Part shown: in pieces, positions 8,589 through 17,235 of the stretch
Layout: each line of letters starts with the position of its first letter
Position numbering within the stretch: the first letter of the stretch is position 1
Source: JABAAE01 sp036336715
GTDB taxonomy: Bacteria > Planctomycetota > Planctomycetia > Pirellulales > Pirellulaceae
NCBI GenBank assembly: GCA_036336715.1
Contig: JAYZFP010000091.1
Coordinates: forward strand, 1-64,000
DNA: 64,000 bases
Reading direction: 5' to 3'
Translations under genes and position numbers: made by a program
Notes under the pieces: model-generated
Told to the model about the DNA's origin: nothing
What the model saw: only the letters and a program-made list of their open reading frames with translations
Databases searched by the model: none

Positions 8589-8858
8589 ATGACGATCACG
8601 AAAGAGCGAAAAAACGAGATCATCAAGGAACATCAAAAGGATGAAAAGGACACCGGTTCACCGGAGGTCCAGATTGCGGTTTTGACGACCCGCATCAACA
8701 ATCTGACTGAACACATGCGTACTCATCCCAAGGATTACGCAACACGTCGGGGATTGCTCGCCATGGTGAGTCGGCGTCGCAGTCTGCTTGATTATCTTCG
8801 GGAAATCGATGCTCAACGCTACCTCGATATCATTGGAAAACTTGGTATTCGAAAATAG
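8589..8858 (+). CDS. rpsO: 30S ribosomal protein S15
   Basis: The 89 residues match S15 in full. Visible signatures are TGSPEVQIAVLT near residue 23, the HxxTHxKD-type turn (TEHMRTHPKDYATRRGL) and LLDYLREIDAQRY near the C-terminus. S15 binds 16S rRNA in the small-subunit platform. It lies 531 bases before pnp in the same orientation, the classical rpsO-pnp order of bacteria. A leader hairpin upstream may mediate autoregulation. Confidence 0.98.
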   Translation: MTITKERKNEIIKEHQKDEKDTGSPEVQIAVLTTRINNLTEHMRTHPKDYATRRGLLAMVSRRRSLLDYLREIDAQRYLDIIGKLGIRK

Positions 8859-9389
8859 ATTGTTGTTGGTGCAGCGAATCCATTATTGGGTTTGAAAAAA
8901 CCATGAATCAATGGTGAAAAGCGGCGAAGGGTACCCTATGGGTCGTGTCGCTGCAAGTCACCGGTTGTTTTTCGGATTGGAGCATCGGTTTTTTGCATTG
9001 GAAACTCTGCATCCTGACCTTTGTTTCGCTGGAAACGGGCTTCCGGCTTACCGGTAGTCCACTTGATTCAGATGGTTTTTCGTCCATTGATTTTCTTAAA
9101 AGGCTTGGACGCTTTTTCTCAGGGTTTTCTTTTTTCCTGTCAAACGTCGATGCTCGCTGGATGTATCCCGCGAATTGGTTCGCAGGCCGATTTCCGGTAA
9201 CCGGAGATCGTGCTGGCGGAGCAGTGGTCTTCGGCGGTCGATTGATCGCCGAAAGGTACATGCCTGGTGAAATAGTGTGACCGGGGCAAACCGCGCCCGG
9301 TGTCAATTTGCCAGAGAAAAGAAGATAAATTGTAAACGGTTGAATCCTTTCAGGTTGAATCCAACAGAGAGTTGGAAAAGGTAGTAGTA
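8859..9389 (+). other. 531-base rpsO-pnp intergenic region
   Basis: A 111-codon frame at 8945-9280 has no recognisable content and I treat it as chance. A strong hairpin sits at 9230-9253, about 136 bases before the pnp start. By analogy with rpsO-pnp of enterobacteria the region may carry a second promoter and an RNase III-sensitive pnp leader. Confidence 0.55.
9230..9253 (+). promoter_or_regulatory. 10-bp hairpin in the pnp leader
   Basis: TTCGGCGGTC (9230-9239) pairs with GATCGCCGAA (9244-9253) around a GATT loop, one G-U pair. No U-run follows. In E. coli, pnp is controlled through RNase III cleavage of a leader stem and PNPase degradation of the product; this stem is placed where a similar element could act. 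Confidence 0.4.
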
Positions 9390-11912
9390 GTGAAAGTAAA
9401 AGTAGAAAAGCAGATTGGCAAAGGTGTTTTGTCTTTCGAAACTGGTCAGATTGCCAAGCAGGCATCTGCATGTGTGATGGCCCGGTACAACGATACCGTA
9501 GTGATTAATGCGGTCGCTTCCGGCTCCTCAAGGCCCGGACAGGATTTTTTTCCTTTGACCTGTGATTACCGGGAGCGGACCTGTGCAGCGGGCAAGTTTC
9601 CCGGTGGTTTCCTGAAGCGGGAAGGTCGCCCCAGCATGAAGGAGACCCTGACCGCCCGTTTGATGGATCGTCCCATCCGGCCCCTGTTTCCCAAGGGATA
9701 TATCGACGAGGTTCAATGCTGTGCCTCGGTTCTGGCGAGCGATCGGCAGACTGATGGTGACATGCTGGCAATGAATGGTACGGCAGCAGCTCTGTTTATC
9801 TCCCCCCTTCCTTTCCAGGGACCCGTGGCCTCGGTTCGCGTGGGGCGAATTGATGGTGAGCTGGTGGCTTTCCCCACTCATGATGAGTTGGAAAACAGTG
9901 ATCTGGACCTGATCGTCTCCGGTGGCGAGACCGAAGTGGCCATGATCGAAGGATTTGCCCGGGAGATTCCCGAGGACGACATGGGTGACGCAATCATGTT
10001 TGCCCACGGCGTGATCAAGGAAATCTGTGCTTTGCAGCGAGAGCTGTTTGAAAAATGTGAAGTGCAGAAAATGGAGTACGTTGAGCCTGAAGATGACGGC
10101 CTGTATGACCGGCTGGTGGGCGCGTACTACGAAGATTTCAAAACGGCCAAGCGGACCGAGGGAAAAGCCAACCGGGCCGAGGCCGTCAGCGCCCTGAAAG
10201 AAAAAGCGGTTGCGGAAGTGATTCCAGATCCCGATGCCGAAGGGGCAATTTGTGCGGCCCGCTTTTCCACCGTCTGGCATGACCTGGAGGAAAAGGTCGT
10301 GCGGGACCTGATTCTTTCAGGCACCCGCCCGGATGGAAGGGACAATCGCACACTGCGGGACATTGAATGCGAGGTCGATCTGCTTCCCTGTGTGCACGGT
10401 TCGGCCCTTTTCCAGCGGGGTGAAACCCAGGCCCTGATTACGGTCACGTTGGGTACGGGAAGGGACGAGCAGAAAGTCGACGGACTGCTCGAAGAATACT
10501 CGAAAAAGTTCATGTTGGATTACAACTTCCCCTCCTATTCAGTAGGTGAATGTCGACCGATCCGTGGTCCAGGCCGGCGGGAAATCGGACATGGTGCTCT
10601 TGCGGAACGCAGCGTCAAACCGGTTCTGCCCGACCCGGAGGAATCGCCCTATACCATCCGCGTTGTTTCGGACATCACCGAGTCCAACGGTTCCTCCTCC
10701 ATGGCGTCGGTCTGTGGAGCGACACTGGGCCTGATGGCGGCGGGTATCAAGATCAGTAACCCTGTAGCCGGAATTTCGGTTGGACTGGTTCGCGAATCAG
10801 AAGACGATTTTGTGCTGCTAACCGATATTCTCGGTGACGAGGATCACTTTGGTGATATGGATTTCAAGATTGCCGGAACCCAGAACGGGATCACGGGAAT
10901 CCAGCTGGACCTCAAGGTTACGGGGATCAGTGAAAAGATCATCCGGGAGACCATGGTGCAGTCCAAGGAAGCCCGCATGGAAATCCTGAAGACCATGTTG
11001 TCGACCATTTCCAAGCCCCGGGCGGACGTTGCTTCGAGTGCTCCGCGAATGTTGCGAACCAAGATCGATCCAGACAAGATCGGTGCACTGATTGGCCCCA
11101 GCGGCAAGAACATCCGTGCCATCCAGGAAGAAACCGATTCGGTTATCGAAGTTGATGACGATGGCTCTGTAATTATTTCCGCTACCAACGGCGATTCGGC
11201 CAAAGAGGCCCTCGCCCGTGTCGAGGCCTGCACGGCAACGGTTCAGTTGGACAAGATTTACGACGGAACAGTTTCGAGTGTCCGCGACTTTGGAGCGTTT
11301 GTTGAAATCCTTCCTGGCCGTGACGGGTTGTGTCACATCAGTGAATTGTCCAACGGTTTCATCAGCAGCGTTGACGATGTTTGCCAGGTGGGTGATGAAA
11401 TGAAGGTCAAGGTGATCGGCATTGACGACCATGACCGGGTCAAGCTGAGTCGTCGAGCGGCCCTTGAGGAGCTTGGACTGGAAGATGATTTTGCCCAGGA
11501 AGAGGAGTCTGAGGAAGAGAACTTCGACGAGGGCGATGACTACCCTGAGGACGATAATTACGACGATTCCTCATCATCTGATGACGACTACGATGATGAC
11601 GATGAGTACGAAGACGAGTTTGATGACTTTGACGGAGATGATCAGCCGCGTGGCGACGATTACGACGACCGGGGAAGCGACCGGGGCGGTGATCGAGGAG
11701 GTTATCGCGGCGGCGGCGGTGGTCGTGGTCGATCCGGCGGTGGCGGCGGCGGTGGTCGTGGCCGATCCGGCGGCGGTGGCGGCGGCGGTGGTCGTGGTCG
11801 ATCCGGCGGCGGTGGCGGCGGCGGTGGTCGTGGCCGATCCGGTGGCGGTGGCGGCGGCGGTGGCCGTGGTCGATCCGGTGGCGGCGGTGGTCGATCCGGT
11901 GATCGTTATTGA
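9390..11912 (+). CDS. pnp: Polyribonucleotide nucleotidyltransferase (PNPase) with acidic and Gly/Arg-rich repeat tail
   Basis: PNPase degrades RNA 3' to 5' phosphorolytically. Order: first RNase PH domain, all-alpha linker, second RNase PH domain with the catalytic GDEDHFGDMDFK segment, KH domain (IGPSGKNI) and S1 domain (YDGTVSSVRDFGAFVE). The GTG at 9390 gives the family start MKVKVEKQIG; an in-frame TTG at 9372 would add six residues (MEKVVV). Beyond the S1 domain is an unusual tail of about 140 residues: a run of Asp/Glu/Ser (about 11500-11650), then RGG-type sequence made of near-identical 12-residue units GRGRSGGGGGGG. The 840 residues exceed the roughly 700 of ordinary PNPase by this tail. 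A terminator follows at 11942. Confidence 0.97.
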   Translation: MKVKVEKQIGKGVLSFETGQIAKQASACVMARYNDTVVINAVASGSSRPGQDFFPLTCDYRERTCAAGKFPGGFLKREGRPSMKETLTARLMDRPIRPLFPKGYIDEVQCCASVLASDRQTDGDMLAMNGTAAALFISPLPFQGPVASVRVGRIDGELVAFPTHDELENSDLDLIVSGGETEVAMIEGFAREIPEDDMGDAIMFAHGVIKEICALQRELFEKCEVQKMEYVEPEDDGLYDRLVGAYYEDFKTAKRTEGKANRAEAVSALKEKAVAEVIPDPDAEGAICAARFSTVWHDLEEKVVRDLILSGTRPDGRDNRTLRDIECEVDLLPCVHGSALFQRGETQALITVTLGTGRDEQKVDGLLEEYSKKFMLDYNFPSYSVGECRPIRGPGRREIGHGALAERSVKPVLPDPEESPYTIRVVSDITESNGSSSMASVCGATLGLMAAGIKISNPVAGISVGLVRESEDDFVLLTDILGDEDHFGDMDFKIAGTQNGITGIQLDLKVTGISEKIIRETMVQSKEARMEILKTMLSTISKPRADVASSAPRMLRTKIDPDKIGALIGPSGKNIRAIQEETDSVIEVDDDGSVIISATNGDSAKEALARVEACTATVQLDKIYDGTVSSVRDFGAFVEILPGRDGLCHISELSNGFISSVDDVCQVGDEMKVKVIGIDDHDRVKLSRRAALEELGLEDDFAQEEESEEENFDEGDDYPEDDNYDDSSSSDDDYDDDDEYEDEFDDFDGDDQPRGDDYDDRGSDRGGDRGGYRGGGGGRGRSGGGGGGGRGRSGGGGGGGGRGRSGGGGGGGGRGRSGGGGGGGGRGRSGGGGGRSGDRY
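11709..11910 (+). repeat. 36-bp coding tandem repeat in the pnp 3' end
   Basis: The hexamer-plus GATCCGG recurs at 11731, 11764, 11800, 11836, 11872 and 11893. The spacing is 33, 36, 36, 36 and 21 bases. Each 36-base unit encodes 12 residues rich in Gly with two Arg and one Ser. Units differ mainly at third codon positions (GGC/GGT, CGT/CGC). Confidence 0.9.
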
Positions 11913-11941
11913 GATCGGAATTTTCAAACAGAAAAGCCAGG

Positions 11942-11972
11942 AAGAGCTCGGTTTCAGCCGGGCTCTTGTTTT
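11942..11972 (+). terminator. Intrinsic terminator after pnp
   Basis: AAGAGCTCGG (11942-11951) pairs with CCGGGCTCTT (11958-11967), ten pairs with one G-U, six-base loop TTTCAG, followed by GTTTTA. It begins 30 bases after the pnp stop. Confidence 0.75.
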
Positions 11973-12117
11973 AGGCTGGGGCTGCTCCCGCCGGAAAAAC
12001 CCGCCGGAAAAACAGGGGGGAGTCCGAGAGTTTGGTCAAGCGAGCCGACCGGTTCCCTGAGGTTGCATCCGGATGCAGTCGCAAATTCGGTCGGTTGGCC
12101 CGTAACCCGTATTCCTG

Positions 12118-12861
12118 ATGCCGAGCATGGAAAAAACAGTCTCCCAATACGAAGCCGAGATCAAGAGCCTGCGGTCCCAGTACAACGAGTTGGCCGAGTT
12201 GGCCGGGTCATTGGCCCATGAGATCAAGACACCTCTTTCGGTGATCAGCCTGAATGTGGCGCTGATGGCGGAGGACTTTGAGGACGCGGCAACACCTGAA
12301 GACCGCCGCACTCTTTTGAAGCTCAAGGAACTGAACAAGCAATGTGACCGGCTGAATGAGCTGGTCAGGGATTTTCTCAGGTATTCCAGGCCTGACAAGA
12401 TCGATTTGCATATCGGAAGTTTGAACCTGGAAGTCGAGTCGATGCTTGATTTCTTTTCTGTCCTGGCAGCAGATTACCAGGTCGAGGTCGTGCGGCATCT
12501 TGATCCGGATCTGCCTTCGATCCTGCTGGATCGTCAGATGATCCAGGTCTCACTCCAGAACCTGATCAAAAACGCCATGGAAGCGATGAGGGAAGGGGGA
12601 CAGTTCCTGGTCCGAACCAGGTCCACCTTGAATGGGGTGGCTCTCGACCTGATCGATAATGGGTGCGGTATGGACGACAATACCCTGGTCAAGATTTTCA
12701 ACCCTTTTTATACGCGTAAGGAGGGAGGCAGTGGCCTGGGGTTGCCAACAGCCAAACGCTTTATCGAGGCTCATGGAGGTACCATCAGCGTGCAGAGTGA
12801 GCCGGGGCTGGGGACCCAGTTTACCATTGAATTTCCAGCACCCAAGCGAATTGACGGATAG
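12118..12861 (+). CDS. Soluble histidine kinase without a sensor domain
   Basis: The 247 residues contain only a kinase core: a short coiled-coil start, H-box LAHEIKTPL with phospho-acceptor H34, N-box NLIKNAMEAM, G1 box DNGCGM, F-box FNPFYTRKEGG and G2 box GSGLGLP. There is no membrane helix and no PAS or GAF domain before the H-box. Starts at 12118 or 12127 are both possible. No response regulator is adjacent, so it is an orphan whose input probably comes by protein-protein contact. Single gene between the pnp terminator and the DUF971 gene. Confidence 0.92.
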   Translation: MPSMEKTVSQYEAEIKSLRSQYNELAELAGSLAHEIKTPLSVISLNVALMAEDFEDAATPEDRRTLLKLKELNKQCDRLNELVRDFLRYSRPDKIDLHIGSLNLEVESMLDFFSVLAADYQVEVVRHLDPDLPSILLDRQMIQVSLQNLIKNAMEAMREGGQFLVRTRSTLNGVALDLIDNGCGMDDNTLVKIFNPFYTRKEGGSGLGLPTAKRFIEAHGGTISVQSEPGLGTQFTIEFPAPKRIDG

Positions 12862-12963
12862 GGAATTTCCGGTTGGGTCGCCCCTCGACGGGATTTCGTC
12901 AGCAACTTAAAAAGAAACGATGGGGATTCGTGCAATCCGGAAACAGGAGGCCTTTTAATCATC

Positions 12964-13266
12964 ATGGATTTGACACCTATCCAGTTGAGCACCGAACACC
13001 AGGACCTGGTTATCGAGTGGAGTGACGCCACCATACAGCGTATCGCGATCAAGGATCTTCGCGACAAGTGCCCCTGTGCCACCTGCCGGGAAAAGCGTTC
13101 CCAGGATCCGCCGCAGGAAACTGGGCTTCCCCTGTTGGCGTTGGAAGCCACCCGCCCCGTCAGCATTCTCAAAATGGAACCGACCGGCAATTATGCCTAC
13201 TCGATCCATTTCAGCGACGGCCATTCCAATGGAATCTTTACAATTGAATACCTGAGATCACTGTAA
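12964..13266 (+). CDS. DUF971 domain protein
   Basis: The 100 residues match the small DUF971 family (the N-terminal domain of gamma-butyrobetaine hydroxylase-like proteins). Visible are the CPCATC cysteine motif near residues 37-42, IAIKDLRDKCPC before it, and the closing segment YSIHFSDGHSNGIFTIEYL. The Cys pattern and a His in the last strand may bind zinc. The family is often linked to iron-sulfur or tRNA-modifying proteins, but nothing nearby supports this. The next gene starts 4 bases after its stop, so the two are co-transcribed. Confidence 0.88.
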   Translation: MDLTPIQLSTEHQDLVIEWSDATIQRIAIKDLRDKCPCATCREKRSQDPPQETGLPLLALEATRPVSILKMEPTGNYAYSIHFSDGHSNGIFTIEYLRSL

Positions 13267-13270
13267 ATCG

Positions 13271-13828
13271 ATGACAGAACCCGTTGATCCAATCTTTTCC
13301 GCCGCCTCTCTGGATGCCGTTGCCGATGAAACGGCGGTTGCTGTGCTGGGAAGGCACCTGGCGTTTGCCCGTGGTTATACACTTTCCCTGCTGGAGGACC
13401 TGGAGGAACCGGACTGGTTTCGTCAGCCCGCCGGGGGCGTGACCCATATTGCATGGCAGGTCGGTCACATTGCCATGTCCCAATACGGGTTGGCGCTGTT
13501 CCGTCAGCGGGGCAGGGCAGAGGTGGATCTCGACCTGATGCCTTCCTCGTTTCGAAAAAAGTACTCCCGGGGGACCGTTCCCAACCCGGATCCAGCGGCC
13601 AATCCTGCTCCTGGCGAGATTCGTTCGATTCTTGACCGAGTGTACGAACAGGTCATGAAAGAGTTGCCCACTTTTGATCCGGAGCACCTGAACCGGCAGG
13701 TTGACCCGCCCCATGCGGCCTACGCCACGCATTATGGAGCTCTGCTTTTTGCGGTGGACCATGAGATGCTTCACGCAGGCCAGATTGGTTTGATCAAACG
13801 ACTCATAGGTAAGGAATCCATCAGGTGA
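13271..13828 (+). CDS. DinB-superfamily protein
   Basis: The 185 residues have the DinB/YfiT-like four-helix pattern of metal ligands: a His in THIAWQVGHIAMSQ (about residue 62) and the pair in DHEMLHAGQIGLIKRL (about residues 160-175). DinB-fold proteins include bacillithiol- and mycothiol-dependent S-transferases and nuclease-like stress proteins. It begins 4 bases after the DUF971 gene, and its TGA overlaps the ATG of the next gene (TGATG at 13826-13830). The three genes therefore form an operon. Substrate unknown. Confidence 0.85.
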   Translation: MTEPVDPIFSAASLDAVADETAVAVLGRHLAFARGYTLSLLEDLEEPDWFRQPAGGVTHIAWQVGHIAMSQYGLALFRQRGRAEVDLDLMPSSFRKKYSRGTVPNPDPAANPAPGEIRSILDRVYEQVMKELPTFDPEHLNRQVDPPHAAYATHYGALLFAVDHEMLHAGQIGLIKRLIGKESIR

Positions 13829-15756
13829 TGAAAATGTTTTCAGGCAAACTGGCAAATCAGTTGAAGCGGCCCTTTTTTTTCTTATGTGTCGTTGCGGTTT
13901 TCGTTCCTTTCTCATTTGGCCAGGACCGCGCCACGCGGGTGGAAGAAAATTACGACAAGGCCGAATACCGGATCCCTGTTCGGGACGGTGTCCATTTGTA
14001 TACAGCGGTATTCACTCCCAAGGACCGTTCCCGAACGTACCCGATCCTGATGAACCGCACCCCCTATAGTTGTCGTCCCTATGGCCAGGGCCGGATGCCC
14101 GGGCGAATCGGACCCTCACGTTATACGGAAGATCAGAAATATATCTTTGTCAAACAGGATGTGCGTGGCCGCTGGATGTCCGAGGGGAAATACGACAACA
14201 TGCGGCCTCATGTGCCGGGTGACCATTCCATTGATGAAAGTTCCGATACCCGGGATACCATCGACTGGCTGCTGGAAAACATCAAGGGCCATAATGGAAA
14301 AGTCGGTATCTGGGGGATTTCCTACCCCGGTTTTTACTCTGCCGCAGCGCTCCCCGAGGCCCATCCGGCTCTGCGGGCCGCTTCGCCCCAGGCGCCCATC
14401 GGTGATTTCTTTTTTGACGATTTTCATCACCAGGGGGCCTACGTACAGATGTACTGGATGGCCACCTCTGTATTCGGTTACCAGCATTCGGGCCCGACGT
14501 CCGAACAGTGGTACAAGATGGCGTCCGTGACAGATCAGGACGCGTACCGGTTCTACATGGACCTTGGACCATTGTCCAACTCGAAAAAGTACTACGGCAA
14601 GGACAACTTTTTTTGGCAACAACTGGTGGAACACCCGAACTATGACGCGTTCTGGCAGGCGAGGGGAATCGTGCAGCACCTGAAGAATGTACGAACACCG
14701 GTTATGACCGTTGGTGGCTGGTTTGACGCGGAGGATCTTTACGGCCCGCTCGAGATCTACCGGGCGATCGAAAAGCATAATCCGAAAACCTTCAACTGCC
14801 TGGTGATGGGACCCTGGAGTCACGGAGACTGGGCCCGCGATCTGGAGATGCAGCGTGTTGGCAACATTGCATTTGGAGATGGCATTTCCGACTTCTACCA
14901 ACGGGAAGTAGAGGCACCTTTTTTTGAGCACTTCCTCAAAGACAAGGGGAAACAACCCCGGTTTGAGGCGTTGGTCTATGATACGGGCAGGAAAAAGTGG
15001 AATGCATTCGCCAATTGGCCACCCTCCGGTTCAAAAAAGCAAAGCCTTTATTTGAGTCCCGGCAGACTCTCTTTTCGGCAAGCCGGGGCGGAAAAGGCTT
15101 TTGATGAATTTGTCAGTGATCCGGCTGACCCGGTTCCCTATCGCAAACGTTCGGATCTGAAAATCCGTTTTACACCGAGGCCCTACATGACCGACGACCA
15201 GCGATTTGCTTCCGATCGCAAAGATGTGCTGGTTTTCCAGTCAGAGGTGCTGGAACGGGAAGTGACCCTGGCTGGTCCGCTGACCGCCCGCCTGAAGGTC
15301 TCCACCAGTGGCACCTCCGCAGACTGGATCGTGAAGCTGATCGACGTCTATCCGGAGACCATGGTCAATGATCCAAGGATTCCCGAGGTGGATCTGGGGG
15401 GCTATCAGCAAATGGTACGGAGTGAGGTGCTGCGTGGCCGTTTTCGCAAGAGTTTTTCAACGCCGGAACCATTCGTGCCGGGGCAGGTGACCGATGTGGA
15501 TGTAAAACTCCAGGATGTGTTTCATACCTTCAAAAAGGGACACAGGATCATGGTGCACGTTCAGAGCAGCTGGTTTCCCTTGATTGACCGAAATCCCCAG
15601 AAGTATGTGGACAATATTTTCAAAGCCCAGGCTTCGGATTTTCAGAAAGCGACGCACCGGGTCCATTACGGAGGCAATCAGTCCAGTGAGGTTGAAATCC
15701 AGCTTCTTGAGACCGGCGGCGATTTGCAACCCGAAGTCGTCCCTGAGAAAAAATGA
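13828..15756 (+). CDS. Secreted CocE/NonD-family hydrolase (X-Pro dipeptidyl-peptidase S15-like)
   Basis: A signal peptide (residues 1 to about 31, hydrophobic run FFFLCVVAVFVPFSF) precedes an S15-type alpha/beta-hydrolase domain. The entry strand is KAEYRIPVRDGVHLYTAV, the oxyanion/DVRG region is VKQDVRGRWMSEG, and the nucleophile elbow is GIWGISYPGF. A GGWFDAEDLYG Asp region and GPWSHGDW His region complete the triad. The C-terminal 200 residues form the jelly-roll X-Pro_dipeptidyl-peptidase C domain. These enzymes hydrolyse acyl, ester or amide bonds (glutaryl-7-ACA, cocaine esterase relatives). The start overlaps the DinB stop, so translation is coupled. ATG 13828 is preferred to the GTG at 13825. 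Confidence 0.9.
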   Translation: MKMFSGKLANQLKRPFFFLCVVAVFVPFSFGQDRATRVEENYDKAEYRIPVRDGVHLYTAVFTPKDRSRTYPILMNRTPYSCRPYGQGRMPGRIGPSRYTEDQKYIFVKQDVRGRWMSEGKYDNMRPHVPGDHSIDESSDTRDTIDWLLENIKGHNGKVGIWGISYPGFYSAAALPEAHPALRAASPQAPIGDFFFDDFHHQGAYVQMYWMATSVFGYQHSGPTSEQWYKMASVTDQDAYRFYMDLGPLSNSKKYYGKDNFFWQQLVEHPNYDAFWQARGIVQHLKNVRTPVMTVGGWFDAEDLYGPLEIYRAIEKHNPKTFNCLVMGPWSHGDWARDLEMQRVGNIAFGDGISDFYQREVEAPFFEHFLKDKGKQPRFEALVYDTGRKKWNAFANWPPSGSKKQSLYLSPGRLSFRQAGAEKAFDEFVSDPADPVPYRKRSDLKIRFTPRPYMTDDQRFASDRKDVLVFQSEVLEREVTLAGPLTARLKVSTSGTSADWIVKLIDVYPETMVNDPRIPEVDLGGYQQMVRSEVLRGRFRKSFSTPEPFVPGQVTDVDVKLQDVFHTFKKGHRIMVHVQSSWFPLIDRNPQKYVDNIFKAQASDFQKATHRVHYGGNQSSEVEIQLLETGGDLQPEVVPEKK

Positions 15757-15986
15757 TCCAGTAAGGGACCTGTCGATGGCAGGGGCAAGGTTGCTCGGAG
15801 AACGGGGTTTCCCAATCGCCTGGTAAAGTTTGGGAACGGAAGGGAGAAGCAGTCCGGAAAGAGACCCGGTCGTTTGGAAAGCAAGCACCGGCGAAACGGA
15901 TTGATCCAGTACCTGCAGGCGATCGCACTGGAGAGTCCACCCCCGGGTCGGTCGAGTGACGGGCGTCCTGCAGTAACGGTTGGGAT

Positions 15987-17108
15987 TCAGGGGGAGAGCG
16001 TCTGCCAGAATTTTTTTTCAAATTGGCGATCGGTCGGCTGGCCTCCAATTCGTACCACGACCAGTTTTTTCGAAGGAATCACATACAGTTTTCCTCCCAG
16101 GGCACCGGCGGCAAAAAACAGGTCGCCGGGCGCTTCTGGCAGGATCATCCCACTCGATTTGACTCCGCCGGCACGCACACTGAATGGCTTTCCGTTAAGC
16201 CACCAGAGGAATCCGTAGGAGGGGTTCTGTTTTTGAGACGAACGGGTCATTTCCTGGAAATAGCCGGTTCGCGAGTAAACTCTATCCTGATCCCACAGTC
16301 CCTGGCTCAACACCAGGTGCCCCAACCGGGCCAGGTCCCGGGCCGTGGTCGCAAATCCAAAAGGATTGCCGAGCGATCCCGGGCGTTTGATCCAACGGGA
16401 GTTCTGCAGGCCGATCCGGCTTCCCAGCCAGTCGGTGGTGACCCTGTTTCGGTCAGAACCCGTTACCGACTCCACGACTTTCATCACTTGGGCATAGGCG
16501 GATGTGTTGTATTGCCAGGCCTGGCCGGCAGGAGAGGACTGCCGGAGTCGGCGATCCAGGCCGGAGGTCATGGTCACCAGGTGGCGGAGTGTGATTGCCG
16601 TTTCAACGCTTTGGCTGGCCTCCGACCAGCCCTGCGGCAGGTGTCTGGAAACGGGATCGTCCAGCTTCAAAAGTTTTTTCTGGATCGCCACACCGACCAG
16701 CAGGCTGGCCACGCTTTTTTGTACCGAAGCCACGTCCTCGATCGATTCTCCTCGCGGGCTGGTACCGATCCACATGCGTCCCATGCTGAGTTTGCGAATC
16801 TCCGTCGGTGTCAGATGTTTTTCAGCCAGTATTCGCCCGTTATGCAGGATCACGATCGAGGTGGAACGGTTTGCAAAGGCGAGATCCAACGCCTGCCGGA
16901 TTTTTGTTTTTTTCAGGCCAGCCTTTTCCGGTTTGGTTTTTTCCCAGACCTGGTCCGTGCCTGAAGGGGGGAAATAGGCGTCCTGTTGCGCCCGTGCACC
17001 TTCGCCGAGCCAGAGGAGAATCCCCGGGAAAAGGACAGAATGGACGAATCGGAGAGGGGGGGCGGCTGTTTTGTGGCTCTTCATCGGAACAGAATGAATA
17101 CAATTCAT
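15987..17108 (-). CDS. Secreted serine hydrolase, class C beta-lactamase/DD-peptidase fold
   Basis: The 373 residues begin with a basic segment and a hydrophobic stretch (signal peptide to about residue 40, ending near ARAQQD). The nucleophile motif S-x-x-K is S128-V-Q-K131, within EDVASVQKSVASLLVG. The Tyr motif is YNTSAY at 200. The third-strand region is VRAGGVKSSGM in place of KTG. This pattern is typical of beta-lactamase-related esterases and peptidases rather than true resistance enzymes. It is divergent from the CPBP protease gene, 127 bases apart. If the start is instead the ATG at residue 9 the signal peptide is little changed. Confidence 0.88.
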   Translation of the reverse strand: MNCIHSVPMKSHKTAAPPLRFVHSVLFPGILLWLGEGARAQQDAYFPPSGTDQVWEKTKPEKAGLKKTKIRQALDLAFANRSTSIVILHNGRILAEKHLTPTEIRKLSMGRMWIGTSPRGESIEDVASVQKSVASLLVGVAIQKKLLKLDDPVSRHLPQGWSEASQSVETAITLRHLVTMTSGLDRRLRQSSPAGQAWQYNTSAYAQVMKVVESVTGSDRNRVTTDWLGSRIGLQNSRWIKRPGSLGNPFGFATTARDLARLGHLVLSQGLWDQDRVYSRTGYFQEMTRSSQKQNPSYGFLWWLNGKPFSVRAGGVKSSGMILPEAPGDLFFAAGALGGKLYVIPSKKLVVVRIGGQPTDRQFEKKFWQTLSP

Positions 17109-17235
17109 GGGAAGGATTTTTCATGCAACGGCAGGCTGGGTGCCCTGCCAAGTAAGCTAACGTATTGGGTGTCCCCTTGGGACGGGGCAAGTCGGGAATA
17201 TTCGATCCGGCGGGCGTATTCAGAAGGTTTGCGAA

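Noticed and set aside
8945..9280. 111-codon plus-strand frame between rpsO and pnp
   Set aside because: No recognisable motif, no ribosome binding site, and it overlaps an open frame on the other strand and the pnp leader hairpin.
11709..11910. Possible CRISPR-like array
   Set aside because: The repeat units are adjacent without spacers and lie in frame inside pnp.
11464..12060. Long alternative-frame reading across the pnp repeat (Ala/Val-rich) and its antisense (Ala/Thr-rich)
   Set aside because: Both are by-products of the 36-bp repeat in other frames; the PNPase frame has conserved domains.
15987..17108. True beta-lactamase (resistance gene)
   Set aside because: The fold fits, but the KTG box is replaced and the family is mostly esterases and peptidases.
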